Positions 55,187-62,718 of a DNA stretch of 64,000 nucleotides are shown piece after piece. Position 1 is the stretch's first letter, and every line of letters begins with the position of its first letter. The stretch is from Bog-473 sp963783965 (GTDB lineage Bacteria > Actinomycetota > Acidimicrobiia > Acidimicrobiales > RAAP-2), in NCBI GenBank assembly GCA_963783965.1, contig CAWAPQ010000001.1:310001-374000 (forward strand). The letters run 5' to 3'. The translations under genes were made by a program, and so were the position numbers. The notes beneath the pieces were generated by a model. The model saw only the letters and a list, made by a program, of their open reading frames with translations. It had not been told where the DNA came from and ran no database searches.

Positions 55187-56167
55187 ATGAACTACACGAA
55201 TCTTGGAACGTCCGGACTGCGGGTCTCGAGGATCTGTCTGGGCATGATGGGCTTCGGGAACGACAGTGATCGGCCCTGGGTCATTGACGAGGACGCCGCA
55301 GAGCCGATCGTGCGAGCAGCCGTCGAAGGGGGAGTGACCTTCTTCGACACGGCAGATGCCTATTCCGGCGGCGCCAGTGAGGTGGCAACGGGCCGCCTCG
55401 TGCCCAAGTTCCTCAGCCGAGACGAGGTCGTCATCGCTACCAAGGTGTTCATGCCCGTCAGCCCCGGCGAGAACGGCGGAGGACTCAGTCGCAAGCACAT
55501 TCTCTCGGGCATTGATGCGTCGCTCAAGCGCTTGAAGATGGACTACGTGGACCTCTATCAGATCCACCGCTGGGATCCCCGGACGCCCATTGAGGAGACG
55601 ATGGAGGCACTGCACGACGTCGTGCGGTCCGGCAAGGCCCGTTACATAGGGGCAAGCAGCATGTCCTCGTGGCAGTTCGCCAAGGCCCAGTACACGGCGG
55701 AAGCACACGGCTGGACGAAGTTCGTCTCCATGCAGAACCACTACAACCTGATCTACCGCGAGGAAGAGCGCGAGATGATCCCGCTCTGTCTCGACCAGGG
55801 TGTGGGGTGCATCCCGTGGAGCCCCCTGGCTCGGGGGATGCTGGCGGGGAACCGGACTCGTGACGGGGGACGGCACACGACCCGCTCGAGTACCGATGCG
55901 TTCACCGACTATCTCTACGACCAGCCGACGGATTTCGACGTGGTCGACGCCGCGGTGCAGGTCGCTGGCGCCCGCGACGTCCAGCCGGCGCAGGTGGCGC
56001 TGGCATGGGTGCTCGCCAAGCCGGGCGTGACGGCGCCCATTGTGGGCTCCACCAAGAAGAAGCACTTGAAGGACGCCCTCGCCGCGGAGGAACTGCAGTT
56101 GTCCGAGGACGAGATCGCCGCACTGGAGAAGCCCTACATGCCCCACCCGGTCCTAGGGCACTTTTAG
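55187..56167 (+). CDS. Aldo/keto reductase
   Basis: A 326-residue NADPH-dependent (beta/alpha)8 oxidoreductase. The catalytic tetrad is visible: Asp54 and Tyr59 in FFDTADAYSGG, Lys86 in VIATKVF and His127 in YQIHRWD. The C-terminal NADP site reads APIVGSTKKKHLKDAL. It is close to the YajO/general stress-protein 69 type (long loop GENGGGLSRKHI). Start ATG 55187. The substrate is unknown. Confidence 0.92.
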   Translation: MNYTNLGTSGLRVSRICLGMMGFGNDSDRPWVIDEDAAEPIVRAAVEGGVTFFDTADAYSGGASEVATGRLVPKFLSRDEVVIATKVFMPVSPGENGGGLSRKHILSGIDASLKRLKMDYVDLYQIHRWDPRTPIEETMEALHDVVRSGKARYIGASSMSSWQFAKAQYTAEAHGWTKFVSMQNHYNLIYREEEREMIPLCLDQGVGCIPWSPLARGMLAGNRTRDGGRHTTRSSTDAFTDYLYDQPTDFDVVDAAVQVAGARDVQPAQVALAWVLAKPGVTAPIVGSTKKKHLKDALAAEELQLSEDEIAALEKPYMPHPVLGHF

Positions 56168-56237
56168 GAGGCTGACCGGGGCGGTCCGGTAGGGTCGCGC
56201 CGCCAGGTCAAGCCGAGCAGCTGAGATCGGGGGTGGC

Positions 56238-57785
56238 ATGCGGGTCGCACTGACGGTGGGCGACTTCCTCAACCGGGCCGCGTTGGTCTACGGGCACCGC
56301 ACAGCGGTCGTCGACGAGCCCTCGGTGCCGGGGTCCTATGGGAGGCTCAGCTACCGCGAGCTCGAGGCGCGAGCGCGGGGCATGGCCCTCGCGCTGGACG
56401 ACCTCGGAGTCGAACACGGGGAGCGGGTGGCGATCGTCAGCCCGAACTCCGGGCGGTTCCTGACCTCGTACTTCGGCGTCAGCGGCTACGGGCGCACGCT
56501 GGTGCCGATCAACTTCCGCCTGACGGCCGACGAGATCGCGTACGTCGTGGAGCACTCCGGGGCGTCCGTCCTCCTGTTCGACCCCGATGTGGCCGACGAG
56601 GTCGGCTCCATCAAGGTGGCGCACCGCTTCTGTCTCGACGGTGTCGACGACGCGGCCCTGTTTGCGGCGGCGCCGGACGGCGCGGTACCGCGGGCCTGGG
56701 AGGCCGACGAGGACGCGACCTGCTCCGTGAATTACACGTCGGGTACGACGGCACGGCCCAAAGGCGTGCAGCTGACCCAGCGCAACTGCTGGCTGAACGC
56801 CGCGACCTTCGGGTGGCACACCGGCGTCAGCGATCGCGACGTGCTCTTGCACACGTTGCCCATGTTCCATTGCAACGGGTGGGGCATGCCCTACGCGGTG
56901 ACCGGCATGGGTGGCACGCACGTCGTACAGCGCAAGATCGATGGCGAGGAGATCCTCTCGCGCATCGAGCGGCACGGCGTGACGCTGCTCTGCGGCGCGC
57001 CGGCGGTGGTCGCGGCAATCCTGGGCGCGGCCGAGAATCGTGCGGCCGAGGGGAGGCCCGTTCCGGGGCGCGGCACCGTGCGCATAGTGGTGGCCGGCGC
57101 ACCGCCGCCGTCGAAGACGATCGAGCGGGTGGAGTCGGAGCTGGGGTGGGAGTTCATACAGATCTACGGCCTGACCGAAACCGCGCCGCTGCTCACCGTC
57201 AACCGGGCCCCGGCCGAGTGGGACGACCTTGACTCCGGGACGCGGTCGCAGCTTCTCAGCCGGGCCGGAACCCCGGCCGTGGGCGTCCAGATCGCCATCG
57301 ACGAGGACGGAGAGGTCCTGGCGCGCTCCAATCACGTGTTTGCCGGGTACTGGGAGCAGCCAGTGGAGACCGAGGCGGCGCTGCAGGGTGGGTGGTTCCA
57401 CACGGGCGACGGCGGCCACCTCGAGGAGGCACACCTCGTTATCTCTGACCGCAAGAAGGATGTGATCATCACAGGTGGGGAGAACGTCTCGTCCATCGAG
57501 GTCGAGGACTGCCTGTACCAGCACGCTGGGGTATCGGAGGTGGCTGTGATCGGTGTGCCCGACGAGAAGTGGGGCGAGACGATCAAGGCCCTGGTCGTCG
57601 TGCGAGAGGGCTCCACCGTCAGCGAGGCGGAACTGATCTCGCACTGCCGCGAACGCCTGGCCCATTTCAAGGCGCCCACCAGCGTCGAACTGCGTGACGC
57701 GCTCGACCGGACGGCCACGGGCAAGCTGCAGAAGTACAAGCTCCGCCAGCCCTATTGGGAGGGCCGGGAGAAACTCGTGAACTAA
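56238..57785 (+). CDS. AMP-binding acyl-CoA synthetase
   Basis: A 515-residue adenylate-forming ligase that activates a carboxylic acid as acyl-AMP and then acyl-CoA. The phosphate-binding loop is NYTSGTTARPKGVQLT (near 170-185). The IYGLTETAP, FHTGDGGHLEE, and ISDRKKDVIITGGENVSSIEVED motifs (A8 with the hinge Lys), and the C-terminal catalytic Lys region DRTATGKLQKYKLR are intact. A fatty or aromatic acid substrate is likely. Its stop overlaps that of the convergent rnd gene by 3 nt. Confidence 0.92.
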   Translation: MRVALTVGDFLNRAALVYGHRTAVVDEPSVPGSYGRLSYRELEARARGMALALDDLGVEHGERVAIVSPNSGRFLTSYFGVSGYGRTLVPINFRLTADEIAYVVEHSGASVLLFDPDVADEVGSIKVAHRFCLDGVDDAALFAAAPDGAVPRAWEADEDATCSVNYTSGTTARPKGVQLTQRNCWLNAATFGWHTGVSDRDVLLHTLPMFHCNGWGMPYAVTGMGGTHVVQRKIDGEEILSRIERHGVTLLCGAPAVVAAILGAAENRAAEGRPVPGRGTVRIVVAGAPPPSKTIERVESELGWEFIQIYGLTETAPLLTVNRAPAEWDDLDSGTRSQLLSRAGTPAVGVQIAIDEDGEVLARSNHVFAGYWEQPVETEAALQGGWFHTGDGGHLEEAHLVISDRKKDVIITGGENVSSIEVEDCLYQHAGVSEVAVIGVPDEKWGETIKALVVVREGSTVSEAELISHCRERLAHFKAPTSVELRDALDRTATGKLQKYKLRQPYWEGREKLVN

Positions 57786-58951
57786 GCGCCCGGCAGCACC
57801 TTGCCGGAGCGCTCTTCCATGACGAGGTGACCGCGAGGGTCGAAGGCGGCCGCGACTTCGCCCGCGATCAACCGCCGCAGCGGGTCTCCCACGATGGAAC
57901 GTCGCCATCCCGTATCGAGCCGGCTGGGCTCACCGCAGAGCAGTTGGGCGATGTCGGCGCGCGTGGCGAGCAGCCCCTGGTCGAAATCGAGATCGTCGGC
58001 GATCTGGCGCACCACGCCGGAGCACACGGCGACGGCGGCCGGGGGGGCGGGCGCGTCCCGCCCCTCCGTGGGCATCCGGATCTGGTCCGGGGGGAGGGCG
58101 AGACCGCGTTCGACGGCACGCATGATGGCCGCGGCACGGCCCTGCGCCAGGTGGCGGCCGTCGACGCCGCGTGTGGTGCGCAGCTCGTCCCCGTTGCGCG
58201 GCGGTCGTTGCGACAAGGCGAGAAGGCCCAGGTCTGACAGCACCATGCGACGGGGCCGGTTCGTTTCGGCGGCGGTGCGCTCGCGCCACGCGGCCACTTC
58301 TTGTGCCACGGCGCGCGAGCGTCGCGACATGCTCCGTATGTCGCCCAGCTTCCACCACGCCTCTTCGGGGACGCGCGCCGGAGTGCGATCGCCCAGGACC
58401 TGGTCACACTCACTGAGAGCCCACTCCAGGCGTCCCAGCGCCCGCAGTCGCTCCGTCAGCACGTCGCGCAGCTCCAATAGGTGGGCGACGTCGTTGAGGG
58501 CGTAGGAGATCTGGCGTTCGGACATGGGCCGGACCAGCCAGTCAGAGAGCCGGTCTGCCTTCGGGAGGGAGACGCCGAGCATCTGATCCACGAGGCGGGA
58601 CAGCGACGGTGTGGACATGCCGAGGAAGCCGGCGACGATCTGGGTGTCGAACACGGTGGTCGGGATGGTCCCGCAGGCCGCCATCAGGATGTCGAGGTCC
58701 TGTGACGCCGCATGGGCCACCGCGACGCCGGGTCCGCCCAAGACCGCCGCCAGGGGCGCGGGGTCGACGGCAAGAGGGTCGACCAGGGCGACCTTGCCGG
58801 CCCAGGCGATTTGGATGAGGGCCAGATCGGGGACGTAGGTGCGCTCCGTATGGAACTCGGTGTCGAAGCCGTAGGCGTCCGCCGCGGCCAGCTCGGCCAC
58901 CAGGTCCTCGAGGCCCCCCGTGTCGACCACCACGGTCGCCGGCGTGGTCAC
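57782..58951 (-). CDS. rnd: Ribonuclease D
   Basis: A 389-residue 3'-5' exoribonuclease involved in tRNA and stable RNA processing. The DEDDy catalytic set is visible: Asp30 and Glu32 in GFDTEFHTERTY, Asp85 in AASQDLDIL, and Tyr150 with Asp154 in ISYALNDVAHLLEL. Two HRDC domains follow in the C-terminal half (NRPRRMVLSDLGLLALSQRPPRN region and after). It is convergent with the acyl-CoA synthetase gene. Confidence 0.94.
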   Translation of the reverse strand: MTTPATVVVDTGGLEDLVAELAAADAYGFDTEFHTERTYVPDLALIQIAWAGKVALVDPLAVDPAPLAAVLGGPGVAVAHAASQDLDILMAACGTIPTTVFDTQIVAGFLGMSTPSLSRLVDQMLGVSLPKADRLSDWLVRPMSERQISYALNDVAHLLELRDVLTERLRALGRLEWALSECDQVLGDRTPARVPEEAWWKLGDIRSMSRRSRAVAQEVAAWRERTAAETNRPRRMVLSDLGLLALSQRPPRNGDELRTTRGVDGRHLAQGRAAAIMRAVERGLALPPDQIRMPTEGRDAPAPPAAVAVCSGVVRQIADDLDFDQGLLATRADIAQLLCGEPSRLDTGWRRSIVGDPLRRLIAGEVAAAFDPRGHLVMEERSGKVLPGA

Positions 58952-59368
58952 GGGCGCGTGGCCGCGACGACCCCGGGGTCCTGTGGGCTCGTCTTCACGG
59001 CTGATGAGGCTGGCTCGATGGCTCCGACTCGTCGTCTCGATGGTGCCGAGGCCGGACGGCCCGCGGCGGGTGCGGCCTCAGCGGGTGCCACATGGTCCCG
59101 CGCCGGCAACCCCTTGAGGTTAGCCCAGGGAGCGGCCAATGGGGCCGCGTACCCGTCTCTTTTCCCAGCTCAGAACGGGTAGAACCGCGCACGGCACGGC
59201 ATGGTGGACGACGATTTCGGCCGGATCCCCCGGTAGACTGGCCACCTTGTCAGCATTGTTGTCCCGCCGGCACGGGCGCACGTTCGCAGCCCGTCTGATG
59301 ACTTCCGGCTCTCCTTCTGCGCGCGATGTACCGATAAGACTGAAAGGTCCCTATCGGAGGTGGACGGC
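58952..59368. promoter_or_regulatory. Gene-free leader between rnd and the GGDEF gene
   Basis: 417 nt without a convincing gene; frames here are low-complexity. TAGACT at 59236-59241 is a possible -10 for a plus-strand transcript, giving a long leader before GTG 59369. The palindromic site at 59331-59357 lies at its end. Confidence 0.4.
59331..59357. promoter_or_regulatory. Inverted repeat CCGATA/TATCGG with embedded DosR-like half-site
   Basis: CCGATA (59331-59336) and TATCGG (59352-59357) flank AGACTGAAAGGTCCC. On the minus strand this contains GGGACCTTT, a DosR half-site. It lies just before the ribosome-binding GGAGG of the GGDEF gene, so a bound protein would block it. The same arms occur at 60134-60150. 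Confidence 0.5.
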
Positions 59369-60043
59369 GTGAGGAAGGCCAAGAAGAAACTTGGCGAGGT
59401 CGGTTCGGAGGACGAGGGGGCAGCACCCGCTGCTGACCCCGAGCCGACGCGCGGCGTCACCGGTGACGGGCCCGTCGGGACTCCCAAGAGCGTCGAGTCC
59501 ATGTTGCGCGAGTTCAGCTCGGTCGGGGCCGACACCCCTGTGGCGGGTGGCCCCCCGCGGGGCAAGTACGACCAGCTGTGGCAGCTGTCCATGGCCGATC
59601 CCCACACCGGCCTGGCCAACCAGCTGTTGCTGCTGGACCGCCTGACGCAGGCCATGGCCCGACGCCGGCGCCACGGAGGCGAGGTCATCGCCTGCCACAT
59701 CGACCTGGACAACCTGGGTGAGATCAACGGGGACCTCGGCTACACCGTCGGGAACACGGTGCTCCTCGAGATGGCCCGGCGTCTCACCTCGGTGGTGCGC
59801 GCGGAGGACACCGTCGGCCGGGTCGGAGGCAGCGAGCTCGTCGTGGTCGTGGCGGTCACCGACGAACATGCGGTAGGCCCACTGTTGCGCCGGTTGCAGC
59901 ACACGCTCGACGAGCCAGTGAGCGTGGAGGGCGAGCCCATTCGGCTGCAGTCCTCCGTCGGCGTGGCCGTGGCCGACGACTCCGAGTCCCCCGAAGACCT
60001 GCTGGCCCGGGCGGACCGTTCCACAAGGGCCAGCCGGCGCTGA
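59369..60043 (+). CDS. Degenerate GGDEF-domain protein
   Basis: A 224-residue soluble protein. A charged N-terminal segment of about 60 residues precedes a GGDEF fold starting at WQLSMADPHTGLANQLLL. The active-site motif is GGSEL (153-157) instead of GG(D/E)EF, while the inhibitory-site Arg-x-x-Asp is kept in RAEDTVGRV (144-147). A protein like this may bind c-di-GMP without making it, or be inactive. GTG 59369 is preferred to GTG 59360 because GGAGG ends 8 nt before it. It lies between the CCGATA site and the DevR-like locus. Confidence 0.78.
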   Translation: MRKAKKKLGEVGSEDEGAAPAADPEPTRGVTGDGPVGTPKSVESMLREFSSVGADTPVAGGPPRGKYDQLWQLSMADPHTGLANQLLLLDRLTQAMARRRRHGGEVIACHIDLDNLGEINGDLGYTVGNTVLLEMARRLTSVVRAEDTVGRVGGSELVVVVAVTDEHAVGPLLRRLQHTLDEPVSVEGEPIRLQSSVGVAVADDSESPEDLLARADRSTRASRR

Positions 60044-60133
60044 GCACAACAGGGTGCCGCTGACCTGGCGCTCCCGGACGAAACCGGCGGAACAGCCTGG
60101 CCCCGTCTGTCGGCTATCAGAGGGTCGGCCCGC

Positions 60134-60186
60134 CCGATAGGGCGTATCGGCTCTATAGGAAACAGGAGTATCGGCCCTATTGGTCG
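60134..60186. promoter_or_regulatory. Repeated CCGATA/TATCGG motif and DosR-like site upstream of the small protein
   Basis: CCGATA-GGGCG-TATCGG (60134-60150) is followed by a third TATCGG (60169-60174) inside GGAGTATCGGCCCTATTGG. This resembles the DosR core in GGAxTxTCGGCCC. They lie 28-80 nt upstream of ATG 60214. The local GC content is low, as for a promoter. Confidence 0.5.
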
Positions 60187-60213
60187 AACCCAATTCCGGC
60201 AAAATTGTGAGCG

Positions 60214-60552
60214 ATGTCTATGTACAGCGAGTTGCTCGCCGGCCTCTGTGCCGACGTGGACCCCCTGCCGTTGCCCGTTTCACGCGATGAGCTGGTGGTG
60301 ATCCTCTTGCAATGCCGACGTGGCCTCAACGGGCACGATGGCGACGGCGACCGCATGATGACGGAAGATCTGGCGCTGGAGCTCGATCACGACCGCATGT
60401 TGCTGCGCCTCTGTACCGCCATGGGCATCGAATCGGAGCCTGAGCGGTTCGAGAATCCCCTGGTGGAGCGGGAGAGGCTGGAGAATCAACTCCGCGCCGT
60501 CGGCGTGGACTTCCGGACGCTCGACGACCACCGCCGGATGCAGGTCGCCTAG
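60214..60552 (+). CDS. Small conserved protein next to DevR-like regulator
   Basis: A 112-residue soluble protein, related to the one at 3261 (LALELDHDRMLLRLCTAMGI, then ERERLENQLRAVGVDF). Function unknown; no catalytic motif or membrane helix. It ends 20 nt before the stop of the convergent devR-like gene, and DosR-like sequence is found upstream of both paralogues. I infer membership in a DevR regulon. The start could be ATG 60214 or ATG 60220; the second aligns with the paralogue. Confidence 0.7.
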   Translation: MSMYSELLAGLCADVDPLPLPVSRDELVVILLQCRRGLNGHDGDGDRMMTEDLALELDHDRMLLRLCTAMGIESEPERFENPLVERERLENQLRAVGVDFRTLDDHRRMQVA

Positions 60553-60572
60553 CTCACCCGCGGCCGCGTGGC

Positions 60573-61229
60573 TCAGGAACGGGGATTGAAGGCTTTGCGT
60601 TCGGCGAGGACGGCGGCGTAGACGGCCGCCTCGGTCCGGCGGCGCATACCGAGCTTCGACAGCAGGCTCGAGACGTAGTTCTTGACCGTGGCCTCGGCCA
60701 GGAAGAGCTGTTCGGCAATCTGGCGGTTCGACTGCCCCTGCGCGATGAGCTCGAGGACCTTGCGTTCCTGCGGGGTCAAGACGGTCAGACGTGACTCGGC
60801 TTCCTGATCCTTGCGGAGGCGGTCGAAGAGCTCCTGGGTCAGGACGGGATCGAGGAGCGACATGCCCTGGCTCACCCGGCGGATGTCCCCCAGCAGGTCG
60901 CCGCCGCCGACCTCCTTGAGGACGTAGCCCGAAGCACCCGCCATGATCGACGAGAACAACGCGTCGTCGTCGGAGTAGGACGTCAGCATCAGGCATCTGA
61001 CCTGGGGTGTCAGCGACTGGACCTCCCGGCACACCTCAATACCGTTGCCGTCGGGGAGGCGGACGTCGAGGATGGCGACGTCAGGCACGAGGTCGCAGAT
61101 GGACTCCAGACCTTCGCCAGCCGTCCCCGCCTCGCCGACGACCTCCATGTCCTCCTCGCCTTCGAGCAACGTGCGAAGGCCTGTCCGCACCAGCTCGTGA
61201 TCGTCGAGGAGGAACACCCGAATCGTCAT
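60573..61229 (-). CDS. devR: DevR/DosR-like NarL-family response regulator
   Basis: A 218-residue regulator very close to mycobacterial DosR: VFLLDDHELVRTGL with Asp9-Asp10, the phospho-acceptor Asp55 in DVAILDVRLPDGNGIEVCRE, then LTSYSDDDAL and MAGASGYVLK. The C-terminal LuxR helix-turn-helix is LTPQERKVLELIAQGQSNRQ followed by FLAEATVKNYVSSLLSKLGM. ATG 61229 is used; the longer form adds a non-conserved leader. It diverges from the DevS-like kinase gene (78-nt gap). Confidence 0.9.
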   Translation of the reverse strand: MTIRVFLLDDHELVRTGLRTLLEGEEDMEVVGEAGTAGEGLESICDLVPDVAILDVRLPDGNGIEVCREVQSLTPQVRCLMLTSYSDDDALFSSIMAGASGYVLKEVGGGDLLGDIRRVSQGMSLLDPVLTQELFDRLRKDQEAESRLTVLTPQERKVLELIAQGQSNRQIAEQLFLAEATVKNYVSSLLSKLGMRRRTEAAVYAAVLAERKAFNPRS

Positions 61230-61306
61230 TTGCCCAATATTGCCACGCTGAAGTACGACGGCGTTCCGGCACACAGGCGATTGCGTCGCCTCTATCCTGA
61301 CGTCCC

Positions 61307-62464
61307 GTGCAGCCCTTCGACCGGATCGATGATCCCGCCAAGTTGCGCCGTCTGGTGCAGGCGATCCTCATCCTCGATGCAGAGCTGAACTTGCCGGTCG
61401 TGCTCCGGCGGATCATCGCGGAAGCCCGCGACCTCGTCGACGCGCAGTTCGGGGCGCTCGGCGTCCTCACCGAAGACGGCCGGGCTCTCGACCAGTTCCT
61501 GACCGTGGGGCTCAGCCACGAGGAGGAGCGGGCCATCGGCGCCCGCCCGTCCGGGCGGGGCGTGCTGGGCACCCTGATCGGGCAGGACAAACCGCTACGC
61601 CTGGCCAACATCGCCCAGAGCCCGGAGAGCTTCGGATTCCCTCCGCACCATCCGGACATGACGTCGTTCCTCGGTGTGCCCATCCGGGTCCACGGCGAGG
61701 TCTACGGGATTTTGTACCTGACCAACAAGAAGACGGCCCCGGAGTTCTCCGAGGACGACGAGGAGCTCGTCCATGCCCTCGTCATGGCGGCGGCAATCGC
61801 CATCGAAAACGCCCGGCTGCACGGCCTCGTGCGTGACCGGGCCCTCACCGAGGACCGGGACCGGATCGCTCGTGATCTGCATGACTCGGTGATTCAGCGC
61901 CTGTTCGCCATCGGGCTGTCGTTACAGGGAACCGCCCGCCTGGTCGAGCGGCCGGAGGCCGTCATGCGGATCGGGGAGGCGATCGAGAAGCTCGACGAGA
62001 CGATCCGCCAGCTGCGCAAGGCGATCTTCGACATTGAGCTCACCATCAACAAGGAAGGCCTGCACCCGAAGGTCCTCGACCTCGTGCACGAGCTGCGCCC
62101 CGTCCTGGGTCTCCTCCCGCAGGTCTCGTTCAGCGGTCCGGTGGACACGATGGTCGGGGATCCGCTGGTCGAAGAGGTGCTGGCAGTGCTCCGCGAGGCC
62201 CTGACCAACGTCGGCAGGCATGCGAACGCTTCACAGGTCGTCATCACGATCGCCGCCGGCGACGAGTTGCGCCTGGTCGTCGCTGACGACGGCGACGGCA
62301 TCGGTGATGCGATGACGGCGGGACACGGACTGAAGAATCTGCGCCAGCGCGCGGAGCGGCTGGGGGGCAACGTCGAGCTCGGGACCTCTCGCGAGGGCGG
62401 CACCCGCCTGACCTGGCACGTTCCGCTCGACCCCGTGGATGCGGCGGCTCGCGCAACGAGCTGA
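61307..62464 (+). CDS. DevS/DosS-like GAF-domain sensor histidine kinase
   Basis: A 385-residue soluble kinase. One GAF domain (about 20-170) contains LVDAQFGALGVL and GFPPHHPDMTSFLGVP. In mycobacterial DosS/DosT the corresponding segment belongs to the haem-sensing GAF domain, so gas or redox sensing is inferred. HisKA_3 follows with the phospho-His in ARDLHDSVIQRLFAIG and a HATPase domain with DDGDGIGD and GHGLKNLRQRAERLGG. It has one GAF domain where mycobacterial DosS has two. Start GTG 61307. It probably phosphorylates the divergent DevR-like regulator. Confidence 0.87.
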   Translation: MQPFDRIDDPAKLRRLVQAILILDAELNLPVVLRRIIAEARDLVDAQFGALGVLTEDGRALDQFLTVGLSHEEERAIGARPSGRGVLGTLIGQDKPLRLANIAQSPESFGFPPHHPDMTSFLGVPIRVHGEVYGILYLTNKKTAPEFSEDDEELVHALVMAAAIAIENARLHGLVRDRALTEDRDRIARDLHDSVIQRLFAIGLSLQGTARLVERPEAVMRIGEAIEKLDETIRQLRKAIFDIELTINKEGLHPKVLDLVHELRPVLGLLPQVSFSGPVDTMVGDPLVEEVLAVLREALTNVGRHANASQVVITIAAGDELRLVVADDGDGIGDAMTAGHGLKNLRQRAERLGGNVELGTSREGGTRLTWHVPLDPVDAAARATS

Positions 62465-62586
62465 AGAGGACGTTCGCCGGTCCGACGCGCACAACTTTCG
62501 CACTACAAAGAACGCACACCGGACGCCCAAATTGTCCAAAAGCCCCTTGCCCGGGGCCACGCGCCCCTTCATCGTTCGACCTGAAC

Positions 62587-62655
62587 GAAAAAGGCAAACC
62601 TCCCGTGAGGGGGGGACGCAAAGCTACGGGACTCGTTGAGTTCGCCGGGCCGCCG
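62587..62655 (+). ncRNA. c-di-GMP-I (GEMM) riboswitch
   Basis: The conserved core is visible: GGCAAACC (62593-62600), a hairpin CCTCCC-GTGA-GGGGGG with a GNRA-type tetraloop at 62605-62608, then GGACGCAAAGC (62614-62624), ACGGG (62626-62630) and GCCGGGC (62644-62650) as the receptor stem. These match the GEMM-I consensus in order and spacing. The element lies 64 nt upstream of ATG 62719. On or off control cannot be read from the sequence. Confidence 0.85.
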
Positions 62656-62718
62656 ATTCAGCCATGAGCGCATTGCTCGTCGCCTCGCGGCCCGTCGTCT
62701 GCGGGGTGGGGGGAGACG

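Noticed and set aside
59331..60174. CCGATA/TATCGG sites as extra binding sites for the PadR protein
   Set aside because: The PadR operator has the arms in the opposite order (TATCGG first, one-base spacer), and the spacing at these sites differs, so the similarity is probably chance.
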